Shown piece after piece: positions 32,048 through 40,841 of a stretch of DNA of 64,000 nt. This DNA is from JAQBVV01 sp965249205. GTDB taxonomy: Bacteria > Acidobacteriota > Vicinamibacteria > Vicinamibacterales > UBA2999. Within the stretch, counting starts at the first letter, position 1; each line of letters begins with the position of its first letter. The notes beneath the pieces are model-generated. The model did not search any database. It was not told the DNA's origin and saw nothing but the letters and a program-made list of their open reading frames with translations. The stretch lies in assembly GCA_965249205.1 (NCBI GenBank), contig CBDFLL010000006.1, positions 310,001 through 374,000 on the forward strand, read 5' to 3'. Made by a program: the position numbers and the translations under genes.

Positions 32048-34213
32048 ATGGCAGCTATGTATCTATCGGCGCATCTATCTTCGGCGGCGCGTGCCACCCT
32101 CTTCGCTGGTCTGGTGGTCGCCGTGCCTGTGTTGGCCGGTGCTCAGGCCACATCGACGGGCCAGATTGGGCCTGTGCAGCTCCCGCCGGTGACAGTCACC
32201 GCCCAGAAAGAGCCCGCGGACGTGCAGAGTTTGCCAGTCAGCATCACGGCGGTGACGAGCGCAGGCCTGGCCGATGCCGGCGTCAACCTTGTGCGAGACG
32301 CTGCCATCTACTCGCCGAACACGCACTTCTCGGACTTCACCGCGCGCAAGCTGAGCAACCCGCGTTTTCGCGGCATCGGCTCAAGTCCGGCCAACCCCAG
32401 CATCACGACCTACTTTGATGGCGTGCCGCAGCTCAACTCGAACACATCGAGCATCGATCTGCTCGATGTCGAGCAGATCGAATTTGTTCGCGGTCCGCAG
32501 AGCGCGCTTTTTGGGCGGAACACGCTGGCCGGTGTGATCAACGTCAACAGCATGCGGCCGTCGCTGACCGCGTGGAGCCACGCGCTGTCCGCGCCATTGT
32601 CAAACTTCGCGTCGCGCGATGTGCGCGGAAGCGTGTCGGGACCGCTGGTGGCTGGTCGTGTTGGCATCAGTGGTTCAATTGGTTACAGCCGGCGCGCCGG
32701 GTTCACGCGCAACCGCGTGACGGGCCGAGACATCGATTCCCGCGAAGGGTTCTCTGGCAAGGGCCAGGTGCTCTGGACGCCATCGAGCCGGTGGGAGACC
32801 AGGTTTATCGTGACGGGCGAACGCGCGCGGGATGGTGACTTCGCGCTGAGCGATCTTGGCGGGTTGAGAGACAGCCCGTTTGAGGTGTCGCGCGATTTCG
32901 AGGGTCACACGGATCGTGACCTCATTGCGACGACACTGTTGACCCGCATGGTTGGTGACCAGGTGACGCTCTCAACAACTACGGGACTGGTGCGGTGGAA
33001 AACCCAGGACGAGACGGATCTTGACTACACGCCGCAGCCGCTGTTGGGGCGCGACAACACGGAAGAAAGCGTGCAGTTTACCCAGGAGGTGCGCGCGGCG
33101 TCCGCGCCCGACGCGCCGCTGCAGTTGTCAGAGAATGTCCCGATGCGGTGGCAGGCGGGTGTGTTCGCGTTCACCCAGCGCTACGAGCAGGACGCCGTCA
33201 ACAGCTTTGCGCCGTTCGTGCTCTCGCCATTCCTAGCCTTCCCGATCAGCCAGCATTCGCCGCAGTCTGCGCTCGACGATGTCGGCCTCGGGGTGTACGG
33301 GCAGACGACGTCCACGTTTGTAGATCGTGTGGACCTGTCCGTTGGGGCACGGGTGGACTATGAGCGCAAGACCGCCGTGCTCAACACGTTCTTCGAGCCG
33401 GCGATCGCCCCGGATCGGCTGGTAGAGCCGGAGGCGAGTTTTGCCACGCTGTCACCGCATGTATCGATCGCGGTCCGGGTGCAGCCCGGAAAGATGGTGT
33501 ACGGCACAGTGGGCCGCGGATTCAAGGCGGGCGGTTTTAACGCTGCGTCGCCGGCGGGACTCGAGGCCTACGCGGAAGAGCACACCAGAAATTTCGAGGG
33601 AGGGGCGAAGACCACGTGGGCCGGTGGCCGGGTGACGGCCAATGCCGCCGTGTTCCGAATTGAGTGGGACGATCTGCAGCTGAACCTGCCGGACCCTACT
33701 GTGCCGGGGCAGTTTTACATTGCCAACGTCGGCAGCGCCGTCAGCAAGGGCGTCGAGTTCGAGCTGCAGGCGCGCGTGCGCCCAGGTGTAGATCTGTTCA
33801 GCGCCATCGGCTACACCGATGCACGCTTCGAAGAGGGCAGCGTGTCGAGCGGTGTCCCGGTGGCGGGCAATGACATTCCCAACACGCCTGAATACACAGC
33901 CACGTTCGGCGTGCAGGTGTCCCGTACATTGCGACTCAACGAGACAGTGTTCGCCCGCGCCGAGGTGACGCGTTACGGCGCGTTCAGCTACGACGACCTG
34001 AACACGGCAGGACAAAGCGCCTATGCGCTGGCGAACGTTCGGGCTGGCCTGCGGGGCCGATTTGTGTTCGCCGAGTTGTGGGTCAGGAACCTGCTGGACA
34101 CGCGATATATCCCCGTGGCGCTGCCCTTCGATCCTCAGCTCGCCCCCTCCGGGTTTCTCGGTGAGAGCGGCGCGCCGCGCACATTCGGCGTCAGTGCTGG
34201 AGTCACATTTTGA
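32048..34213 (+). CDS. TonB-dependent outer-membrane receptor
   Basis: A 721-residue receptor with signal peptide (RATLFAGLVVAVPVLAGAQ), TonB-box-like PPVTVTAQKE at ~49-58, a plug domain (RFRGIGSSPANPSITTYFDGV, IEFVRGPQSALFGRNTLAGVINV), and a 22-strand barrel ending in Phe (FGVSAGVTF). It imports bulky substrates across the outer membrane with energy from TonB-ExbBD. Its position between two sets of exported beta-propeller genes suggests a shared substrate. The two downstream propeller genes follow closely, so probably one operon. Substrate not predictable. Confidence 0.9.
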   Translation: MAAMYLSAHLSSAARATLFAGLVVAVPVLAGAQATSTGQIGPVQLPPVTVTAQKEPADVQSLPVSITAVTSAGLADAGVNLVRDAAIYSPNTHFSDFTARKLSNPRFRGIGSSPANPSITTYFDGVPQLNSNTSSIDLLDVEQIEFVRGPQSALFGRNTLAGVINVNSMRPSLTAWSHALSAPLSNFASRDVRGSVSGPLVAGRVGISGSIGYSRRAGFTRNRVTGRDIDSREGFSGKGQVLWTPSSRWETRFIVTGERARDGDFALSDLGGLRDSPFEVSRDFEGHTDRDLIATTLLTRMVGDQVTLSTTTGLVRWKTQDETDLDYTPQPLLGRDNTEESVQFTQEVRAASAPDAPLQLSENVPMRWQAGVFAFTQRYEQDAVNSFAPFVLSPFLAFPISQHSPQSALDDVGLGVYGQTTSTFVDRVDLSVGARVDYERKTAVLNTFFEPAIAPDRLVEPEASFATLSPHVSIAVRVQPGKMVYGTVGRGFKAGGFNAASPAGLEAYAEEHTRNFEGGAKTTWAGGRVTANAAVFRIEWDDLQLNLPDPTVPGQFYIANVGSAVSKGVEFELQARVRPGVDLFSAIGYTDARFEEGSVSSGVPVAGNDIPNTPEYTATFGVQVSRTLRLNETVFARAEVTRYGAFSYDDLNTAGQSAYALANVRAGLRGRFVFAELWVRNLLDTRYIPVALPFDPQLAPSGFLGESGAPRTFGVSAGVTF

Positions 34214-34245
34214 CGGCCTCTCGTGAGGGCCCCCGGAGGAGCGCG

Positions 34246-35493
34246 ATGGTGAGGAGAGGATTCATCGCAGGGTTGGCGCTTGTCGCGGCCTCAGGCGTGG
34301 GGTTGAGCGGCCAGGGTGCGACAGACTCTGACTGGTCGCAGTGGAGGGGTCCAGACCGCTCGGGTCGCTCGTTGGAGACAGGTCTGCTGACGGAGTGGCC
34401 GGACGCGGGACCGCCGCAGGTCTGGTCGGTGTCGAACGTTGGGGTGGGGCTTGGTTCGGTTGCTGTGGGCGGCGATCGTCTCTTCGTGCAGGGCATCCAG
34501 GACGGCCGGAGCGCCGTGTCGGCGCTGCGCCGCGCCGATGGCACACGACTCTGGGTGCGCAATCTCGGTGCGGCCGGCCAGAACCGTGAGGGGTCGGGCC
34601 CGCGCGGGACGCCGACCGTCGACGGCGACCGGGTGTACGTATTGACCGAGCAGGGCGACCTGGCGTGCCTGCGCGCTGACGATGGCAGCGTCGTCTGGCA
34701 GAGGAACATTCTGACCGACTTCCGCGGGCGCAATCCCGGGTGGATGATCAGCGAGTCGCCGCTGGTTGACGGCAATCGAGTTATCGTCGCGCCAGGCGGT
34801 CGCGGCGCCGGGATCGTGGCGCTCGACAAGATGACCGGCGACACGATCTGGGTCGCCAAGGAACTCAGCGATCAAGCGGGGTACGCGTCACCGATCGTCG
34901 CCGATGTTGGCGGGGTGCGGACGGTGATGACGCTGACGGGTGCGGCGGGCGTCGGGGTACGCGCGTCCGATGGCAAGCTGATGTGGCGACACCAGGCGGC
35001 GGCCAACAGAACCGCCAACATCACCACGCCGATCTTCCACGACAACAAGGTGTTTTATAGTGCGTCCTACGGAACGGGCGGCACGTTGCTTGGCCTCCGC
35101 GCCGAAGCTGGTGAGGTGGTCGCGCAGGAGATCTACCGCACCCGCGACATGCAGAACCATCACGGGGGTATCGTGCTCGTTGACGGTTATCTGTACGGGT
35201 TCAATAATTCGATCCTGACATGCCTGGAGTTTGCGACCGGCACGATGATGTGGCGGCACCGGAGCGTCGGCAAAGGCTCGCTGAGTTATGCAGATGGACA
35301 CTTGTATATCCTCAGTGAGAGTGGCGTCGTCGGCCTGGTCGAGGCCACGCCGGAGGGCTATCGGGAACAGGGACGCTTCAGGATCGCCACCGGTCGGGGG
35401 GCGCCGGCTCGTGCCCATCCGGCCATCAGCAACGGACGACTCTACTTGCGGAATCAGGGTACGCTTTTCGCGTTCAAAATTCAGACTCAGTGA
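34246..35493 (+). CDS. Exported PQQ-type beta-propeller repeat protein
   Basis: 415 residues from ATG 34246, with GGAGG 6 nt upstream. Signal peptide FIAGLALVAASGVGLSG, then SDWSQWRGPDRSGRS, the typical N-terminal propeller entry, and repeats LRRADGTRLWVRNLG, LACLRADDGSVVW, GIVALDKMTGDTIWV and LTCLEFATGTMMW. It follows the TonB receptor gene by 32 bp and precedes a paralogue by 8 bp, consistent with an operon. Confidence 0.86.
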   Translation: MVRRGFIAGLALVAASGVGLSGQGATDSDWSQWRGPDRSGRSLETGLLTEWPDAGPPQVWSVSNVGVGLGSVAVGGDRLFVQGIQDGRSAVSALRRADGTRLWVRNLGAAGQNREGSGPRGTPTVDGDRVYVLTEQGDLACLRADDGSVVWQRNILTDFRGRNPGWMISESPLVDGNRVIVAPGGRGAGIVALDKMTGDTIWVAKELSDQAGYASPIVADVGGVRTVMTLTGAAGVGVRASDGKLMWRHQAAANRTANITTPIFHDNKVFYSASYGTGGTLLGLRAEAGEVVAQEIYRTRDMQNHHGGIVLVDGYLYGFNNSILTCLEFATGTMMWRHRSVGKGSLSYADGHLYILSESGVVGLVEATPEGYREQGRFRIATGRGAPARAHPAISNGRLYLRNQGTLFAFKIQTQ

Positions 35494-35501
35494 GGGAGAC
35501 C

Positions 35502-36758
35502 ATGACGAGAATGACCACGACTGCCATTGGCAACTGGCTCGTGCTGTGCGGGTTGTTGATTGCGTTTTCCGCTGTCGGTCAGGCGCAGGTCGGCGCCGGT
35601 GACGTGACGCAGTGGCGGGGTACGAATCGGGATGGCGTCATCACGGGGTTCGCTGAACCAGCCGCATGGCCCGAGCAGCTGACGCAGCGCTGGAAAATCG
35701 AAGTCGGACTTGGGTACGCGACGCCCCTTGTCGTGGGTACTCGAGTGTACATGTTCGCCCGGCAGGGCGACGACGAGGTGATGAGCGCGATCGATGCTGA
35801 CAGCGGCAAGCAACTGTGGCGCACGGCGTACCCTGCACCCTTCACGATGCACAGTGCGGCCACGGGGCACGGCGCAGGACCCAAATCGACGCCAGTGTTG
35901 TCCAACGGGCGCCTGTTTGCGATCGGCATGACCGGCGTCGTCACGGCCTTTGATGCTGAGTCCGGGGCTCAGGTCTGGCAGAAACCAGGTTCCCCCCTGG
36001 TTCCGTTGTACACGACGCATTCCTTCTCGCCGGTTGTCGAAGGTGACACGGTGATTTTTCACCTTGGCGGGGAGGAGCAGGGCGAACTGACCGCCTTCGA
36101 CGTCGATTCGGGTGACGTGGTGTGGAGCTGGGGCGGCGATGCGCCCGGGTACGGTTCTCCGATCGTCGCCACGTTCGGCGGCGTGCGTCAGCTCGTGACC
36201 ATCACGAAGGGCAAGCTTGTGGGCGTTGATGCCGCGACGGGTGTGCTGCTCTGGGAGCAGACGTTCGTGAGCGGCAACTCAACCAACTCGATCACGCCTG
36301 TACTGTACGGCCAGACCGTGATCGCCTGGGGACACGGTGGCCCGACTACGGCTGTGCGCGTGGCGCAGCAGAACAGCCAGTGGGTGGTCGAGACCGTGTG
36401 GGAGAACGCCGAGATTCCCGGACGCATGAGTAACGCCGTCCTGTCCGGCGACGTCATGTTCGGCCTTTCGACCAGAAACTCCGGTCAGTATTACGCGATC
36501 AATGCAGCGACAGGAGAGATGTTGTGGACGTCCGTCGGGCGCCAGGCCGGCAACGTTGCGATGGCCAGGGCGGGCGACGTGCTGTTCAGCCTCGAGGACG
36601 ACGGCGAACTCGTGATCCTGCGGGCGAGCCAGACCGGGTTCGAACCGGTGCGCCGTTATACCGTGGCAGAGGATGAGACGTGGACGCAGCCGGCTATCTC
36701 CGGCGATCGGGTGTTTGTGAAGGACGTCTCGACACTCACGCTCTGGACACTGAACTGA
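35502..36758 (+). CDS. Exported PQQ-type beta-propeller repeat protein
   Basis: 418 residues from ATG 35502, with GGGAG upstream. Signal peptide WLVLCGLLIAFSAVGQAQ, then VTQWRGTNRDGVITGF and repeats MSAIDADSGKQLWRTA, VTAFDAESGAQVW, VGVDAATGVLLWEQTF and YAINAATGEMLW. It closely resembles its upstream neighbour, probably a tandem duplication that has diverged. It is the last gene of the plus-strand unit, before a cluster of miniature repeats. Confidence 0.86.
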   Translation: MTRMTTTAIGNWLVLCGLLIAFSAVGQAQVGAGDVTQWRGTNRDGVITGFAEPAAWPEQLTQRWKIEVGLGYATPLVVGTRVYMFARQGDDEVMSAIDADSGKQLWRTAYPAPFTMHSAATGHGAGPKSTPVLSNGRLFAIGMTGVVTAFDAESGAQVWQKPGSPLVPLYTTHSFSPVVEGDTVIFHLGGEEQGELTAFDVDSGDVVWSWGGDAPGYGSPIVATFGGVRQLVTITKGKLVGVDAATGVLLWEQTFVSGNSTNSITPVLYGQTVIAWGHGGPTTAVRVAQQNSQWVVETVWENAEIPGRMSNAVLSGDVMFGLSTRNSGQYYAINAATGEMLWTSVGRQAGNVAMARAGDVLFSLEDDGELVILRASQTGFEPVRRYTVAEDETWTQPAISGDRVFVKDVSTLTLWTLN

Positions 36759-36802
36759 CCGCGAAACCCTAGCAGTCCGTGGCACAAGTCCGGCGTCGCA
36801 CC

Positions 36803-36863
36803 TAACGCGGATTTCACGAGCGGGGCCATGCCCCCCTGCCAGGTACTGCTGAAATCCGCGCTA
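36803..36863. repeat. Miniature inverted-repeat element, family A copy 3 (short, 61 bp)
   Basis: TAACGCGGATTTCACGAGCG to CTGAAATCCGCGCTA, with near-perfect inverted ends flanked by TA and an internal region of only ~30 bp. It is the smallest copy in the window, and the first of three family A elements lying side by side between the last propeller gene and the acyl-CoA dehydrogenase gene. Confidence 0.78.
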
Positions 36864-36879
36864 GACGTGCGATGCGCCT

Positions 36880-37002
36880 CACACGAATTTCACTCGGGCG
36901 TGCCACCCCTACGGGTAGTGAGGAGACTGATCGCTGCGTGCTCGCCGGACGCGGGTACCGAATGCGGCGACTCGAGAGCGACGCGCTCATGGAATGCGCG
37001 CT
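36880..37002. repeat. Family A-like degenerate element (copy 4)
   Basis: The left end (CACGAATTTCACTCGGGCG) and right end (GCGCTCATGGAATGCGCGCT) are eroded versions of the family A ends. The interior (CCTACGGGTAGTGAGGAG, GACGCGGGTACCGAATGCGG) aligns with the interiors of copies 2 and 5. An old copy. Confidence 0.5.
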
Positions 37003-37022
37003 CGCGGACAAGGCGGGACGAC

Positions 37023-37190
37023 TAGCGCGGATTTCACCTGTACCTGGCACTCGCTCGTGGTACTCCTGCGGGTAGAGAAGGGCTGATGGCTGCGTGCTCT
37101 CTGGATCTGGATCTGGATCTGGATCTGGATCTGCACACGCGGGTATTGATTGCGGTTACTCGGGCGCTGCGCGCTCATGAAATCCGCGCC
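37023..37190. repeat. Miniature inverted-repeat element, family A copy 5 (168 bp)
   Basis: TAGCGCGGATTTCACCTG to CGCTCATGAAATCCGCGC. The interior matches the reverse complement of copy 2 (GTGGTACTCCTGCGGGTAG, CGCGGGTATTGATTGCGG). It carries an expanded hexanucleotide repeat, described separately. The right-hand TA is altered to GA. Confidence 0.72.
37101..37130. repeat. Hexanucleotide tandem repeat, five copies of CTGGAT
   Basis: Five exact tandem copies of CTGGAT followed by a partial CTG, inside family A copy 5. The corresponding place in copy 2 has no such run, so the tract expanded after transposition. Confidence 0.85.
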
Positions 37191-37279
37191 GAGCATACCG
37201 CCTGTATGTGACGGAGGAGCAACGCAGGTCGCGAGGATGCGTCGCTCGTCGAATGCAGACGGACTTTTACCACGGGTTG

Positions 37280-38452
37280 CTAGCCTAGGATCTGCTTCGC
37301 GATGGTCTGGAGCTGGAGATTCGACGTGCCTTCGTAGATTTGGCCGATTTTCGCGTCGCGATACAGTTTCTCGACCGGATAGTCCTTGACGAAGCCGTAT
37401 CCGCCGAAGAGATTGACGGCGAGCGACGTGACGCGCTCGGCAACCTCCGACGTAAGAAGCTTGCACATGGCCGCCTCCTTCAGGAAGGGCTCCCCGGCGA
37501 TCCGCAGCCTCGCGGCGTTGTAGACCGTCAGCCGTGCAGCTTCAAGCTCGGTCGCCGCGTGGGCGATCTGGAACTGCACCGCCTGAAAGTCTGCGATCGC
37601 TTTCCCGAACTGCCGGCGCTCCTTGGTGTACTGGATGGCGTGGTCGAGCGCGCCCTGCGCCAAACCGATCATCTGCGCACCGATGCCAATTCGTCCTTCG
37701 TTCAACGTCTCGATGGCGACTTTGTACCCCTTGCCGATCTCACCGAGCACGTTGGCACGGGGTACGCGGCAGTCTTCCAGCAGCAGTTCGCAGGTACTGC
37801 TTGCGCGGATGCCAAGCTTGTCTTCCTTCTTGCCAACGGAGAAACCTGGAAAGTCGCGTTCAACGACGAAAGCCGTGATGCCCCGATAGCCCGCGTTCGG
37901 ATCGATCGTGGCGAAGATGATGAAGACGTCGGCTTCGTTGCCATTGGTGATCCAGAGCTTGCGACCATTGACGACAAATCCGTCCGCGTGCTCCACGGCG
38001 CGCGACCCGAGGGCGAACGCGTCGCTCCCCGATCCCGCCTCCGACAGGGCGTAGGCGCCGACGGCGCTGCCGGCCAGCCTTGGGAGATACTGCCCGACTA
38101 GATCCGGTGTGCCCCAGCGGAGCAGCGCATTGATGACGAGCGTGTTTTGCACGTCGACCATGGCGGCAATCGAGGGATCAACGCGGGACAGCGCCTCGAT
38201 CGCCAGGATCGCGTGAAAGAACGACGCCCCTGCACCACCGTGCGCTTCGGGTATTTCGATGCCCATGACACCGAGATCGAACAGCTGATCGATGAGCGGG
38301 CGGGGGATCGCGCCTTGTTCGTCCATGCTGCGGACAAGTGGGCGTATCTCACGGTCGGCGAATTCGTACACGCTCTGGCTGAATAGCGCTTCGTCCTCGT
38401 GGAGCGTTGTGAGGCCCCGTGTCGTCTGGTCCATCGTGGCAGGTTCCATCAT
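37280..38452 (-). CDS. Acyl-CoA dehydrogenase (short/branched-chain type)
   Basis: A 390-residue FAD enzyme that oxidises acyl-CoA to 2-enoyl-CoA. Signatures seen: AYALSEAGSGSDAFAL (first ACAD motif), WITNGNEAD, DKLGIRASSTCELLLEDCRVP, and QFGKAIADFQAVQFQIA (second motif). The catalytic Glu lies in IYEGTSNLQLQ near the C-terminus, placed as in short-chain and 2-methylbutyryl-CoA dehydrogenases. Near the methylmalonyl-CoA mutase genes, it fits branched-chain amino-acid or short-chain fatty-acid breakdown. It may start at the inner Met (MDQTTRG). Confidence 0.92.
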   Translation of the reverse strand: MMEPATMDQTTRGLTTLHEDEALFSQSVYEFADREIRPLVRSMDEQGAIPRPLIDQLFDLGVMGIEIPEAHGGAGASFFHAILAIEALSRVDPSIAAMVDVQNTLVINALLRWGTPDLVGQYLPRLAGSAVGAYALSEAGSGSDAFALGSRAVEHADGFVVNGRKLWITNGNEADVFIIFATIDPNAGYRGITAFVVERDFPGFSVGKKEDKLGIRASSTCELLLEDCRVPRANVLGEIGKGYKVAIETLNEGRIGIGAQMIGLAQGALDHAIQYTKERRQFGKAIADFQAVQFQIAHAATELEAARLTVYNAARLRIAGEPFLKEAAMCKLLTSEVAERVTSLAVNLFGGYGFVKDYPVEKLYRDAKIGQIYEGTSNLQLQTIAKQILG

Positions 38453-38596
38453 CCCCTAAGAATACGGCCTCGCCGTCCCTGGAAAAAGCACGGGTTGCGA
38501 GAATCGAAAACGTTCGAAACCGACAATGGGTGCGCGACGGCATGCGAATCGGGTTTCGGGGCCGTTACCTCGGAATCGGGAGTATCATCGAGAGCA

Positions 38597-40696
38597 ATGT
38601 CCCGCACACTAATTGCCGTGTGCCTGGCGCTGGCTGTCGGCCTCTACGCGGTGGGTACCGGCCACCCGCAGGCTGCGCAGCAGGAGGCCTCACAGACTGC
38701 CCCACAGGGCGGAGATGCCCAGGGGGCTGGCGCGCCCGCGGCCGATGCGCAACAGACCGACGACACGCCCCAGGCGACATTCCGCGCCGACATCAACTTC
38801 GTCCGCGTTGACGTGATCGTCAGCGACGACGATGGCGAACCGGTCATGGATCTGACGGCGGACGACTTTGAGGTGTTCGAGGACGGCGAGCGGCAGGAGA
38901 TCGAGCAGTTCCGGCTCATTCGCGTGGATGGCACCGTGGAGCCGGGCGCGCCGCGTCCACGACAGCTTCGCAACGCAATCGACGCTGAGATTGAGCTGGA
39001 GCGCGATGACGTGCGCCTGTTCATGTTCTTTTTCGACGACTATCACGTGCGGCTTTCGAATTCGCGATCGGTGCAGGAACCGCTCATTCGCTTTGTGGAA
39101 TCGCTCGGACCCAACGACGTGGTGGGCATGATGTACCCGCTGACGCCTCTCGACGCGATCTCCTTCACGCGAAACCATGCGTCCGTCATCCGCGCAATCC
39201 AGCGCTTCGAGGGACGCAAGTTCGACTACACGCCGCGCAACATGGCCGAGGAGCAGTACGCGCACGCCCCGAGCGAGATCGTCGAGAAGCTTCGCAATGA
39301 GATCACCATGGGCGCGCTGCGCAGCCTGGCGACGCACCTGGGTGGCTTGCGCGAGGGACGCAAGGCGATTATTTACGTCAGTGAAGGGCTGACCGCGGTC
39401 CTGCCGCCGCAGCTCAGGAATATGGACGCGTCCCTTGGGAGACTGGGGAATCCCAACGCGAGAAACCCGATGTTAGGCGAGAACGACCCGCGGGAGCAGA
39501 CCGCTGCAGTGTTCGGTGCGGCGGAGCTGTACTCGAACCTGCGGCGAGTGTTTGCCGCCGCCAACCGCAACAACGCCGCGATCTATACGCTCGACCCACG
39601 TGGCTTGGCAGCATTCGAGTTCGACATCGATCAGGCCGTCGGCATGAGGCAGGATGCGCGGTCGCTGCAGATGACGCAGGATACGCTGCGCACGCTGGCC
39701 GAGGAGACTGATGGGCGTGCCATCGTGAATCGAAACGACCTGGCGCCCGGCCTTGCGCAGATCATGCGCGACTCAAGTTTCTACTACCTACTCGGGTACA
39801 ACTCGTCGGAGGCGCCGACCGATGGCAACTTCCACGAGATTCGCGTTCGATTGAAGCGCGGTGGCCTGGACGTGCGGGCACGCAAGGGTTACTGGGCGCT
39901 GACCGACGCGGACGTCGTACGTGCCACCACGGTGGTCCCAGAAACGCCGAAGCCGATCCAGCAGGCGTTGGCCTCGATTGCCGCGTCGGTTCAGGCTGGC
40001 AAGTACGTGCGGACGTGGCTGGGAACGGCGCGTGCCGAGTCTGGCAAGACAGAGGTCACGCTCGTCTGGGAGCCGCTTCCACCGCGGCCCGGTGCGCGCG
40101 GCAATCAGCCGGACGCGGGGAGTGTGTCCCTGATTGCGGCGACGATGGGTGGCGATCTGGTGTTCCGGGGTCGAACTGGGGGCGCCGGGGCGTCCAGCGC
40201 GACGCTTGCGCCCGACACGCAGCGGCTTGTGTTCGAGGCGGTCCCGGGCGAGCTCGAACTGAGGATGACGGTTGAGGAGGGGGCCGGTGGAGGCATGCTG
40301 GATCGAGAGATTCGCACGTTCACCGTGCCCGATCTGACATCGCCCGATGCGGCGATCAGCACCCCCCGGGTCTATCGCGGACGGACCGCGCTGGACTTCC
40401 GAGCGATCGCTGGGAACGCTGACGCGGTGCCGACGGCCGCTCGAGAGTTTTCGCGGACGGAGCGGCTACTTATTCGCTTCGACATCTATGGAAACGCGAC
40501 CCCGACGGCGGCGCTGCTCAACCGCGCTGGTGAGAAACGTGCCGATGTGCCGGTGACGGCCGCGACCGTTGGCGGGACGCATAAGATCGACTTGGCCCTC
40601 GGTTCGATCGCCCCGGGCGAATACCTGATCGAGATCACCGCGACTGGCGCAACCGGCGAGACGAAGGAGCTTGTTCCGCTGCGGGTTGGCGCGTAG
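38597..40696 (+). CDS. VWFA-related acidobacterial domain protein
   Basis: 699 residues from ATG 38597, with signal peptide (LIAVCLALAVGLYAVGTG), a Gln/Ala-rich linker, and then a VWFA-related domain as in the acidobacterial TIGR03436 family: FVRVDVIVSDDDGEPVMDLTADDFEVFEDG, VRLFMFFFDDYHV, KAIIYVSEGLT and YYLLGYNSSEAPTDGNFHEI. The C-terminal ~250 residues are beta-rich. The family is expanded in Acidobacteria, is exported, and has unknown function, possibly protein-protein contacts. This is one of the best lineage hints in the window. Confidence 0.9.
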   Translation: MSRTLIAVCLALAVGLYAVGTGHPQAAQQEASQTAPQGGDAQGAGAPAADAQQTDDTPQATFRADINFVRVDVIVSDDDGEPVMDLTADDFEVFEDGERQEIEQFRLIRVDGTVEPGAPRPRQLRNAIDAEIELERDDVRLFMFFFDDYHVRLSNSRSVQEPLIRFVESLGPNDVVGMMYPLTPLDAISFTRNHASVIRAIQRFEGRKFDYTPRNMAEEQYAHAPSEIVEKLRNEITMGALRSLATHLGGLREGRKAIIYVSEGLTAVLPPQLRNMDASLGRLGNPNARNPMLGENDPREQTAAVFGAAELYSNLRRVFAAANRNNAAIYTLDPRGLAAFEFDIDQAVGMRQDARSLQMTQDTLRTLAEETDGRAIVNRNDLAPGLAQIMRDSSFYYLLGYNSSEAPTDGNFHEIRVRLKRGGLDVRARKGYWALTDADVVRATTVVPETPKPIQQALASIAASVQAGKYVRTWLGTARAESGKTEVTLVWEPLPPRPGARGNQPDAGSVSLIAATMGGDLVFRGRTGGAGASSATLAPDTQRLVFEAVPGELELRMTVEEGAGGGMLDREIRTFTVPDLTSPDAAISTPRVYRGRTALDFRAIAGNADAVPTAAREFSRTERLLIRFDIYGNATPTAALLNRAGEKRADVPVTAATVGGTHKIDLALGSIAPGEYLIEITATGATGETKELVPLRVGA

Positions 40697-40841
40697 TCTC
40701 GTCTCGGGCCTCCAGGACGAATCCAACTTCGTACGCGCCGCTTGCAGAGACCGCGGCCCTGAGTTCCTTCGCAACTGGACAGAGGAGTCATGTGGCGCCG
40801 CTCCGTGTGCGCGATTCCATATCTAGATACAATTGGGCAGC

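Noticed and set aside
37101..37130. The CTGGAT repeats as a CRISPR or coding repeat.
   Set aside because: The unit is 6 bp, tandem with no spacers, lies inside a miniature transposon-like repeat, and no protein frame uses it.
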